Shown here one piece after another: positions 7,575 to 12,740 of a DNA stretch of 12,740 bases. The notes under the pieces are model-generated. The model had not been told where the DNA came from and searched no databases. It worked only from the letters and a program-made list of their open reading frames with translations. Numbering within the stretch: the first letter of the stretch is position 1; every line of letters starts with the position of its first letter. This DNA is from Alphaproteobacteria bacterium (lineage in GTDB: Bacteria; Pseudomonadota; Alphaproteobacteria; GCA-2731375), in the NCBI GenBank assembly GCA_028281075.1, contig JANQKO010000322.1:1-12740 (forward strand), written 5' to 3'. The position numbers and the translations under genes are program-made.

Positions 7575-7690
7575 CACCACGAAGACGCCAAGGTTCAAAC
7601 CTCGGAGGCGGCAGCCACGGCAATGCCGGGACGTCGATCTGACACGCCCCGCCGCGTGATCTTGGCGTCTTTGCGCCTTGGTGGTGAAAC
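7575..7690. repeat. dispersed inverted-repeat element, ACCACCAAGGCGCAAAGACG type
   Basis: The right arm (7661-7690; reverse complement contains CACCACCAAGGCGCAAAG followed by ACGCCAAG) matches the left arm at 7575-7592 (CACCACGAAGACGCCAAG) in inverted orientation, but the left arm lacks 8 internal bases. The two arms enclose about 68 bases with no supported gene; a 60-aa frame from 7533 is built from repeat sequence. This is a different family from the element at 7432-7533, and the two are only about 40 bases apart, in the space between convergent genes. The rest of 7408-7711 shows nothing recognisable. Confidence 0.68.
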
Positions 7691-7711
7691 CTGTTTTGGT
7701 CTGGCCGACGG

Positions 7712-8026
7712 CTAGCCGAGCTTTACCGCGGTGCCGTTGGCGCTGACCATCAACATGCTCTGGCCGATCTGCTCGTAGTCGAGATCGGTGCCGACGACGG
7801 CGTCGGCGCCGCGGGCGCGGGCCTCCTCGACCATGTCTTCCAGCGCCGCGATCTTGCCGTCCTTCAGGACCTGCTCGTAACCGCCGGTGCGGCCGCCGAC
7901 CACGTCGCGGATCGAGGCGAAGATGTCGCGGAACACGTTCGCGCCATAGACCGCCTCGCCGCTGACCACGCCGAGATACGCGACGACCCGCTTGCCTTCG
8001 ACACTGTCCGTGGTGGTGACGATCAC
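7712..8026 (-). CDS. ybjQ: YbjQ-family protein (UPF0145, DUF74)
   Basis: Small cytosolic protein of 104 aa, close to the 107 aa of E. coli YbjQ. The family is annotated as a putative heavy-metal-binding domain that forms pentameric rings; its physiological role is not established. Family signatures are IVTTTDSVEGKRVVAYLGVVSGEAVYG at the N-terminus, GGRTGGYEQVLKDG in the middle, and ALEDMVEEARARGADAVVGTDLDY before the last strand. The start is taken as the GTG at 8026 because the family begins at this point and GGGAG (8039-8035) sits eight bases upstream. The frame extends to a TTG at 8041, but that codon overlaps the ribosome site and has none of its own. The gene begins 21 bases after the stop of a small membrane protein gene on the same strand, so the two are probably cotranscribed. 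It converges on the outer-membrane protein gene across the repeat region. Confidence 0.93.
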   Translation of the reverse strand: MIVTTTDSVEGKRVVAYLGVVSGEAVYGANVFRDIFASIRDVVGGRTGGYEQVLKDGKIAALEDMVEEARARGADAVVGTDLDYEQIGQSMLMVSANGTAVKLG

Positions 8027-8034
8027 GAATGATA

Positions 8035-8039
8035 CTCCC
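8035..8039 (-). promoter_or_regulatory. ribosome binding site deciding the ybjQ GTG start
   Basis: GGGAG on the minus strand is eight bases before the GTG at 8026 and identifies that codon, rather than the upstream in-frame TTG at 8041, as the start. Confidence 0.7.
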
Positions 8040-8047
8040 AAGCGGCG

Positions 8048-8233
8048 TCAGCAGATGAACAGGCCGGCCGGCAGCGCGGAAAAGCCGTTGTAGACGAAGC
8101 CGTGCCAGAACGCGACCAGACCGTCGGCCATCGCCAGCCCGGCGAGCCCGGCCGCGAGCGCGCCGCCGGCCGCGGCGGTCAGCGCCAGCCACCGCCAGTT
8201 CGGCGTTTGCGTCATTGTCTGCGGCATGGGCAC
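8048..8233 (-). CDS. small membrane protein, unknown function
   Basis: A predicted 61-aa protein with one clear hydrophobic helix (about residues 13-34, WLALTAAAGGALAAGLAGLA, rich in Ala and Gly) and a second, less hydrophobic C-terminal segment (LVAFWHGFVYNGFSALPAGLFIC) ending in Cys. I do not recognise a family. The reality of the gene rests on the AAGGAG site at 8246-8241, exactly seven bases before an in-frame GTG at 8233, on the plausible membrane sequence, and on its position 21 bases before ybjQ on the same strand. In-frame ATG codons at 8227 and 8215 are alternative starts but are spaced less well. A much longer frame upstream (to 8953) is antisense to the DUF427 gene and is not credible. 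The 5' end lies 42 bases from the divergent DUF427 start. The function might relate to YbjQ; this is only inferred from adjacency. Confidence 0.65.
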   Translation of the reverse strand: MPMPQTMTQTPNWRWLALTAAAGGALAAGLAGLAMADGLVAFWHGFVYNGFSALPAGLFIC

Positions 8234-8240
8234 AGCATAT

Positions 8241-8246
8241 CTCCTT
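8241..8246 (-). promoter_or_regulatory. ribosome binding site of the small membrane protein
   Basis: A perfect AAGGAG on the minus strand ends seven bases before GTG 8233. An ATG at 8238 is only two bases away and opens an 8-codon frame, so it is an unlikely start. Confidence 0.65.
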
Positions 8247-8275
8247 AGCCAGCGACACGGCAACGGCGACCAGAC

Positions 8276-8773
8276 ATGACGACACCGGACCGTCCAAACC
8301 CGGATATGGGGCGCGAGAGCGTCTGGGACTACCCCCGGCCGCCGCGCCTGGAGCGCACGGCCAGGCGGATCCGGATCGATTTCGGCGGCCGGGTCCTGGC
8401 CGACAGCCGGCACACCTATCGGGTGCTCGAAACCAGCCATCCGCCGGTCTATTACCTGCCGCCGGCCGACGTCGACATGGCCCGCCTGACCCCCGGCGAG
8501 CGGCGCACGCTCTGCGAATTCAAGGGCATCGCCCGCTACTGGTCGATCACCGACGGCGACAGCGTCGCGGTCGACGCCGCCTGGAGCTATCCCGAGCCCT
8601 GGCCGGCCTTCACCGCGATCACCGACCATCTCGCCTTCTATCCCTCGCGGGTCGCGGCCTGCTATGTCGACGACGAACGCGCGCGGGCGCAGGACGGCGA
8701 CTTCTACGGCGGCTGGATCACCGACGATATCGCCGGCCCGTTCAAGGGCGGGCCGGGAACGCGCGGCTGGTAA
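8276..8773 (+). CDS. DUF427 domain protein
   Basis: Predicted cytosolic protein of 165 aa belonging to DUF427, a family with no firmly established activity that some domain databases name nucleotidyltransferase-like. After a short proline-rich N-terminus the domain runs from about 24 to 150. The signature blocks are RRIRIDFGGRVLADSRHTYRVLETSHPPVYYLP (about 30-62), FKGIARYWSI (about 82-91) and AWSYPEPWPAFTAITDHLAFYPSRV (about 102-126), with the usual Tyr/Trp-rich strands. The ending GGWITDDIAGPFKGGPGTRGW is also typical of the longer alphaproteobacterial members. The ATG at 8276 has no clear ribosome site; an in-frame ATG at 8306 is an alternative but would remove only ten residues before the domain. 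It is transcribed divergently from the small-membrane-protein/ybjQ unit with only 42 bases between starts, and converges with the Hpt gene. The 40 bases after the stop hold no clear terminator. Confidence 0.9.
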   Translation: MTTPDRPNPDMGRESVWDYPRPPRLERTARRIRIDFGGRVLADSRHTYRVLETSHPPVYYLPPADVDMARLTPGERRTLCEFKGIARYWSITDGDSVAVDAAWSYPEPWPAFTAITDHLAFYPSRVAACYVDDERARAQDGDFYGGWITDDIAGPFKGGPGTRGW

Positions 8774-8813
8774 GCGCGACGCGCCGCCACGTCGGGGCCA
8801 GCCGTTCGGGAGG

Positions 8814-9398
8814 TCACGCCTCGCCGGTCGCGGCCGAGACGATCGCCTCCAGGCGGCTGATGAGCCGGTCGCCGGCCGGCCCGCCATGGCCCTTGACGCG
8901 CCTGTCGAGCACCGTGCGGAAGGCGCGCACATGCGCCTCGACGATTTCGACATCGGCGGGCACGAGGACGGTCCGCTTTTCCAGCAGCTTGCAGAGCACG
9001 TCGGCGGCGCGCGAGATCAGGGGATAGCCATAGCTGCCGGCTTCACCCCTGAGCTCGTGGGCCAGCGCGAACAAGCGTTTCGGATCGAACGTATCGGCGC
9101 GGCGCATGGCGTCGAATTCGGCGTCGAGCTGGTCGATCTCCTGCCCAAGCCTGGATTCGTAGTCGTCCTGCAGCCCGGCGACCGCGAGCTCGGCATCCCG
9201 CAGCAGATCGGCGCTGATGCCGCCGCCGGCCGCTTTTTCCTTCAGCGTGTTGGGGACCTCGATGACCTCGTGCCAATGCGTCGGATCCGGTGTCTCGCCA
9301 GCCGGCTGCCGTTGCCGCTTTGGTTTCTCGTCGCTCAAGGTCGACACTTTCAGGCCACGTCGCCGGCGCCGGGCCGATATCGACGGAATACGGGACAC
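8814..9398 (-). CDS. Hpt (histidine phosphotransfer) domain protein
   Basis: Predicted cytosolic phosphorelay protein of 194 aa. Residues about 75-180 form a helical Hpt domain with the phospho-acceptor motif AHELRGEAGSYGYPLI, in which His114 is the expected phosphorylated residue, followed by ISRAADVLCKLLE. There is no kinase ATPase or receiver domain, so it should relay phosphate between a hybrid kinase and a response regulator encoded elsewhere. The first 60 residues are basic and polar with an arginine cluster (RRRRRG at 10-15) and are probably disordered. The start is uncertain: the GTG at 9398 gives 194 aa but lacks a ribosome site, and the GTG at 9347 (177 aa) is also possible. The gene lies 51 bases after the DNA ligase stop on the same strand, and that gap contains an exact CtrA-type box, suggesting its own cell-cycle-linked promoter. 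It converges with the DUF427 gene. Confidence 0.87.
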   Translation of the reverse strand: MSRIPSISARRRRRGLKVSTLSDEKPKRQRQPAGETPDPTHWHEVIEVPNTLKEKAAGGGISADLLRDAELAVAGLQDDYESRLGQEIDQLDAEFDAMRRADTFDPKRLFALAHELRGEAGSYGYPLISRAADVLCKLLEKRTVLVPADVEIVEAHVRAFRTVLDRRVKGHGGPAGDRLISRLEAIVSAATGEA

Positions 9399-9425
9399 AC
9401 GCGCGACGATTGTGAGCGACCATGA

Positions 9426-9441
9426 TTAAGGAAGTGTTAAC
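9426..9441. promoter_or_regulatory. CtrA-type binding box TTAA-N7-TTAAC
   Basis: TTAA (9426-9429), seven bases, then TTAAC (9437-9441) is an exact match to the alphaproteobacterial CtrA consensus TTAA-N7-TTAAC. It lies in the 51-base gap between the ligase stop and the Hpt gene, ending 28 bases before the GTG at 9398. Two TTAA words are rare at this GC content. Whether CtrA binds is inferred; no convincing -10 was identified downstream. Confidence 0.6.
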
Positions 9442-9449
9442 GCAACGCC

Positions 9450-11024
9450 CTACGCGCCGGGCAGATGCGACAACAGCGCCTCGATGACGTCCGCCTCCGC
9501 GGCCGGCTTGTCCCAGCGGATCCGGCTGATGCGCGGGAAACGCAGGGCCAGGCCGGACTTGTGGCGCCCGGACCGCTGCACGCCGTCAAAGGCGACCTCG
9601 AGCACGAGTCCGCGGGAGACCTCGCGCACCGGGCCGAACCTGTTGGTGGTGTGATTCCGCACCCAGCGGTCCAGCTCGACCAGCTCGGCATCGGTAAAGC
9701 CGAAATAGGCCTTGCCCACCGGCACCAGTTCGTTACCGCGCCAGACGCCGAAGGTATAATCGGAATAGTAGGACGAGCGCTTGCCGTGGCCGCGCTGCGC
9801 ATACATCAGCACCGCGTCCGCCAGCAGCGGATCGCGCTTCCATTTGAACCAGGGCCCCTTCGGCCGGCCGGCGACATAGGCGCTGTCGCGGCGCTTCAGC
9901 ATCAGTCCCTCGACGCCGTCGACCGGCGGCGCGCGGCGCAGGTCGGCCAGCGCCGGCCAGTCGTCGAAGGGCACCAGCGGCGACAGGTCGAAACCAGCCG
10001 GCCGGCGCGCCGCGAACCAGGCTTCCAGACGATTCCGCCGGTCGCCGAGCGGCCGTTCACGCAGGTCGTCGCCGGCATCGAACAGAATGTCGTAAAGCCG
10101 CACGCCAACCGGGAATTCACGCTGCAGCTTGCCGCTGACGGTCTTGCGGTTCAGCCGCTTCTGCAGGTCGGCGAAGGGCGCCACGGCATGGTCACGGATG
10201 ACCAGCAGCTCGCCGTCCAGCACCGCGCCGAAGTCGACCGCCGACAGCAGGTCGGGGAAGCCGCCACCGATATCCTCGCCGGTGCGCGAATACAGCCGGA
10301 CGACGCCGTCGCCGGCCGAGAGCTGCACCCGGATGCCGTCCCACTTCCATTCGGCGAGATAAGCCGACGGGTCGAGGCCCGACAGCTCGGCCTCGTCCAG
10401 CGGCTGCGCCAGCATCACGGGCCGGAAACCGCCGGCGGCGCGCACCGCGGGCCGGTCGCCGCGGCCCTCGGCCCAGGCGAACAACGCCGCGTAGGGCGGT
10501 GCCTGGCCGTGCCAGACCTCCTCGACCTCGTCCACGGACAGGCCGCCGAAGCCGGCGAACGCGGTCTTGGCGAGCCGCGCCGAGACGCCGATCCGCAGCC
10601 CGCCGGTCATCAGCTTGATCAGCGCCCAGCGGCCGGTGACGTCGAGCGCGTCGAGCCAGCCGGCGAGCAGCCCCGGCAGCTCGGCCTTCCCGGCATCCCG
10701 CAGCCGCGTGACCACCTCGGCCAGCGACGGCGGCGGCGCGGCCGCGTCGGCCGGGGCGGGCCAGATCAGGGCGACGGTCTCGGCCAGGTCCCCGACATAG
10801 TCATAGGACAGTTCGAACAGCACGGGATCGACCCGCTCGGCGACCAGGCCACGGATCAGCGCGGGCTTGGCATGCCGGAACGTCAGGCCGCGGGTCATCG
10901 CGGCCAGCGCGTAGCCGCGGTCGGGGTCCGGCGTCGCGGCGAAGTAGTCTTCGATCAGCCGCAGCTTGCCGAGGCGCTGGGGCTGGAACGACAGGCGGTC
11001 GAGCAGGCCGGCGAAGGCCTTCAC
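9450..11024 (-). CDS. ATP-dependent DNA ligase (exonuclease-associated type)
   Basis: ATP-dependent DNA ligase of 524 aa, of the bacterial type encoded with a beta-CASP exonuclease (LigB/PP_1105-like family). An N-terminal DNA-binding domain (about 1-200) precedes the adenylation domain. The adenylated residue is Lys227 in EWKWDGIR (motif I). Further motifs are RTGEDIGGGFPDLL (about 247-260), VLDGELLV with Glu272 (motif III), DGVEGLMLKRRDSAY (motif IV) and WFKWKRDPLLADAV (motif V). An OB-fold C-terminal domain follows, ending in VEVAFDGVQRSGRHKSGLALRFPRI. No polymerase or nuclease domain of the LigD kind is fused, so this is not the Ku-dependent end-joining ligase. The GTG start at 11024 overlaps the exonuclease stop as GTGA and has GAGGA (11035-11031) six bases upstream, so translation is coupled. 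The family is linked to a DNA damage repair set with a Lhr-type helicase and a phosphoesterase. Confidence 0.95.
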   Translation of the reverse strand: MKAFAGLLDRLSFQPQRLGKLRLIEDYFAATPDPDRGYALAAMTRGLTFRHAKPALIRGLVAERVDPVLFELSYDYVGDLAETVALIWPAPADAAAPPPSLAEVVTRLRDAGKAELPGLLAGWLDALDVTGRWALIKLMTGGLRIGVSARLAKTAFAGFGGLSVDEVEEVWHGQAPPYAALFAWAEGRGDRPAVRAAGGFRPVMLAQPLDEAELSGLDPSAYLAEWKWDGIRVQLSAGDGVVRLYSRTGEDIGGGFPDLLSAVDFGAVLDGELLVIRDHAVAPFADLQKRLNRKTVSGKLQREFPVGVRLYDILFDAGDDLRERPLGDRRNRLEAWFAARRPAGFDLSPLVPFDDWPALADLRRAPPVDGVEGLMLKRRDSAYVAGRPKGPWFKWKRDPLLADAVLMYAQRGHGKRSSYYSDYTFGVWRGNELVPVGKAYFGFTDAELVELDRWVRNHTTNRFGPVREVSRGLVLEVAFDGVQRSGRHKSGLALRFPRISRIRWDKPAAEADVIEALLSHLPGA

Positions 11025-12028
11025 GCCGCGTCCTCGTCATAGCCGACCAGGGCGAGCGCCCGCGCCCGCTGGCCACGGCCACGGGCGTAATGCACCAGCG
11101 CCTCCTCGCGGCCATGCGTGACCCAGATCTCGGCCGGCGCCAGCTCGTCGGTCGTCGCCGTCAACTCGTCCCAGTCGGCATGGTCGGAAATGATCAGCGG
11201 TAGTTCGACGGCCCGCTGCCGGGCCCGCGCGCGCACCCCCATCCAGCCCGAGGCGAAGGCCGGCAGCGGGTCGGGCAGGCGCCGCGTCCAGCGGTCCTGC
11301 AACGCCGACGGCGGCGCCAAGACCAACCGGCCGGCGAGATCGGCCTTGTCCGTGTCGGCCACCAGCCGCAGCTCGCCAAGGTCGATGCCGTGCCGGCGGT
11401 AGAGGTCGCACATGGCGGTCAGCGCGCCATGCAGGTAGATCGGCGCGTCGTAGCCAGCCTGCCGCAGCAGCGCCAGCACGCGCTGTGCCTTGCCCAGCGC
11501 ATAAACGCCCAGCAGGTGGCAGCGCTCGGGGAACAGGCGCATGGAGGCCAGCAGCTTGGCGATCTCGTCCGCGTCCGGCGGATGGCGGAAGACCGGCAGC
11601 GCGAACGTGGCCTCGCTGACGAAAACGTCGCACGGCACCGGCTCGAAGGCCGGGCAGGTCGGGTCCGGCCGGCGCTTGTAGTCGCCCGAGACGACGATGC
11701 GGCAGCCATCACGCTCGACGGCGACCTGGGCGCTGCCCAGCACATGGCCGGCCGGCGCCAGCCGGACGTCGACACCGTTCAGGTCGAGGCGTTCGCCATA
11801 GTCCAGCGGCTGGCGTTCCCGGCCGGCCTCGTCGCCCATGCGCAGCGCCATGATGTCCAGCGTCGCCGGCGTCGCCAACACGGCGCCGTGGCCGGGCCGG
11901 GCGTGATCGGCATGGCCATGCGTGACGATGGCGCGCGCCACCGGCCGCACCGGATCGATATGGAAGTCGCCGGGCGGGCAATAGAGGCCGGCGGGTGTCG
12001 GCCGCAACAGGTCCTCCGGTCTCAGCAT
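11021..12028 (-). CDS. DNA ligase-associated exonuclease (metallo-beta-lactamase/beta-CASP)
   Basis: Putative metal-dependent DNA exonuclease of 335 aa, related to the SNM1 nucleases, and encoded next to an ATP-dependent DNA ligase in a bacterial DNA repair module. Metal-binding motifs are visible: HGHADH with His37, His39, Asp41 and His42; GHVLGSAQ with a further His near 94; VSGDYKRR with the bridging Asp near 115. The beta-CASP part includes DVFVSEATFALPVF and LLGVYALGKAQRVLALL, and the later motifs are SDHADWDEL and WVTHGREEALVHY. The opening LRPTPAGLYCPPGDFHIDPVRPV is typical of the family. The ATG at 12028 is the family start; its ribosome site is weak (GGGA about 12 bases away). The stop overlaps the ligase GTG by four bases, so the pair forms a tight operon. 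The amidohydrolase stop lies 56 bases upstream on the same strand. The precise DNA substrate is not determined from sequence. Confidence 0.94.
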   Translation of the reverse strand: MLRPEDLLRPTPAGLYCPPGDFHIDPVRPVARAIVTHGHADHARPGHGAVLATPATLDIMALRMGDEAGRERQPLDYGERLDLNGVDVRLAPAGHVLGSAQVAVERDGCRIVVSGDYKRRPDPTCPAFEPVPCDVFVSEATFALPVFRHPPDADEIAKLLASMRLFPERCHLLGVYALGKAQRVLALLRQAGYDAPIYLHGALTAMCDLYRRHGIDLGELRLVADTDKADLAGRLVLAPPSALQDRWTRRLPDPLPAFASGWMGVRARARQRAVELPLIISDHADWDELTATTDELAPAEIWVTHGREEALVHYARGRGQRARALALVGYDEDAA

Positions 12029-12084
12029 GTTTCGGTTCGTCCCGATCCGGATGTCATCGCCAAGGCCGACAACAGGCCCGACGG

Positions 12085-12740
12085 CTATCCGCGCATCGCC
12101 GACACGAAGCCCGTGATCGCGTCCCTGGCCGCCGCAAGCACGGCCGCCTCGTCGACATGCACGAGAGATCCGTCGCGCACCAGCACGTCGCCGTCGACGA
12201 TCACGGTATCCACATCGGCCGGCTGACCGATACGCACGAACGCGTGGAGTGGATCGGGAAAGGCGACGTAGCGCGGCGAGTCCGTGCGCACGATGACGAT
12301 GTCGGCCATCATCCCGGGCGTCAGGCAGCCGATCTGATCGTCCCAGAGCAGCGCCCTGGCGGCGTCGCGGGTCACCATCGCCAGGAGCTGCTCGGGCGCC
12401 ATGACGCGGTCGTCGGCCATCGCTTCCTTATGGCCCATGAAGGCCAGCGGAAGCTGTTGGACGATGGTGCCGGAACTGTACGAATCGCTGCCGAGCGCCA
12501 CGGTCACGCCGGCGTCCAGCAGCCGCGGCATCGTGCCCCGCGTGATGATGCTCTTGCCGGCACCCATGCTGGTGCCCGGGCAATGGGCGACGCTGGCGCC
12601 GGACCGGGCCATCATCCCGATCTCGTCGTCCGTCAGGAAACCCATATGCACGCCGATCCAGTTCGGGCCGAGGGCGCCCAACGCGTCGAGCCGGGCGACG
12701 CCGGTGCGGCCGTGAATGGCGAGCGACAGGGCGTCCTGGT
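12085..12740 (-). CDS. amidohydrolase family protein (N-terminal part beyond window)
   Basis: C-terminal 217 residues of a metal-dependent amidohydrolase of the cytosine deaminase/ATZ-TRZ/adenosylhomocysteine deaminase group. The frame is open to the right edge, so the start and the first metal-binding HxH motif are outside. Visible motifs are GVHMGFLTDDEIGMMARSG with the metal-ligand His, VAHCPGTSMGAGKSII (the HCP block) and LLDAGVTVALGSDSYSSGT with the catalytic Asp. Near the C-terminus the composite beta-sandwich returns in IGCLTPGMMADIVIVRTD and VIVDGDVLVRDG. GTSMGAGK in place of the common SNLKLGSG suggests a substrate different from atrazine or methylthioadenosine, but the actual substrate cannot be named. 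The gene ends 56 bases before the exonuclease start on the same strand; a functional link is not obvious. Confidence 0.9.
   Translation of the reverse strand, partial: QDALSLAIHGRTGVARLDALGALGPNWIGVHMGFLTDDEIGMMARSGASVAHCPGTSMGAGKSIITRGTMPRLLDAGVTVALGSDSYSSGTIVQQLPLAFMGHKEAMADDRVMAPEQLLAMVTRDAARALLWDDQIGCLTPGMMADIVIVRTDSPRYVAFPDPLHAFVRIGQPADVDTVIVDGDVLVRDGSLVHVDEAAVLAAARDAITGFVSAMRG

Noticed and set aside
5884..7623. 579-codon open frame on the minus strand
   Set aside because: It is antisense to the outer-membrane protein gene, spans repeats and the regulator promoter, has low-complexity Arg/Gly/Val-rich translation, and no ribosome site; it is a by-product of high GC.
7432..7690. CRISPR-like repeat array
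   Set aside because: The similar segments are inverted pairs from two different families, not evenly spaced direct repeats, and there are no cas genes.
7533..7715. 60-codon plus-strand frame in the gene-free stretch
   Set aside because: It is made mainly of repeat sequence (both element families), has no ribosome site and no credible protein features.
8212..8238. 8-codon upstream frame (MLCPCRRQ) just after the ribosome site of the small membrane protein, ending at ATGA
   Set aside because: Its ATG is only two bases from AAGGAG, too close for efficient initiation; the overlap with the ATG at 8215 is probably accidental.
8774..8813. possible terminator between the convergent DUF427 and Hpt genes
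   Set aside because: Only short GCGCG-type self-complementarity with no stable stem or T-run.
9450..11024. LigD of non-homologous end joining
   Set aside because: No polymerase or phosphoesterase domain is fused and no ku gene is present; the exonuclease overlap points to the other ligase family.
9465..11042. 525-codon open frame on the plus strand
   Set aside because: It is a shadow of the DNA ligase gene with compositionally biased translation.

Overview
The window is a GC-rich chromosomal stretch, most likely from an alphaproteobacterium (a Rhodospirillales-like lineage would fit). The reasons are the uniformly high-GC codon use, the fatty-acid oxidation gene order, the ligase/exonuclease DNA-repair pair and a CtrA-type TTAA-N7-TTAAC box. 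The lineage is inferred from style and content, not from a marker gene. No rRNA, tRNA, CRISPR array, transposase or phage gene was seen.

Positions 1-5900 (minus strand) hold a beta-oxidation block. In transcription order it contains a LiuR-like MerR-family regulator (5830-5396), 2,4-dienoyl-CoA reductase FadH (5293-3260), a degradative thiolase (3219-2083), and a dehydrogenase-first bifunctional 3-hydroxyacyl-CoA dehydrogenase/enoyl-CoA hydratase of the FadN type that runs off the left edge. The last two genes share a TGATG stop/start junction. Together they would shorten saturated and unsaturated acyl-CoAs: FadH removes dienoyl intermediates, FadN hydrates and oxidises, and the thiolase cleaves. 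The regulator's own promoter (-35 TTGACG, 17-bp spacer, -10 TATAGT) is covered by a 22-bp ACGT-rich palindrome, a strong candidate autoregulatory operator.

Positions 5900-7711 (plus strand) hold an exported TPR plus outer-membrane beta-barrel protein resembling Slam (surface lipoprotein assembly modifier). A 304-base gene-free stretch follows and contains two different inverted-repeat elements, apparently members of widely dispersed repeat families.

Positions 7712-8773 hold a two-gene minus-strand unit (a 61-aa membrane protein, then a YbjQ-family protein) and a divergent DUF427 gene.

Positions 8814-12740 (minus strand) hold an amidohydrolase (cut by the right edge), a metallo-beta-lactamase/beta-CASP exonuclease, an ATP-dependent DNA ligase overlapping it by GTGA, and an Hpt phosphotransfer protein whose upstream gap contains an exact CtrA box. 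The ligase and exonuclease are half of a known four-part repair set; the helicase and phosphoesterase partners are not in the window.

Most of the window is ordinary metabolism and repair. The parts least explained are the regulatory DNA around 5870-6060, the composite repeats at 7432-7690, the CtrA box at 9426-9441, and the orphan Slam-like gene.
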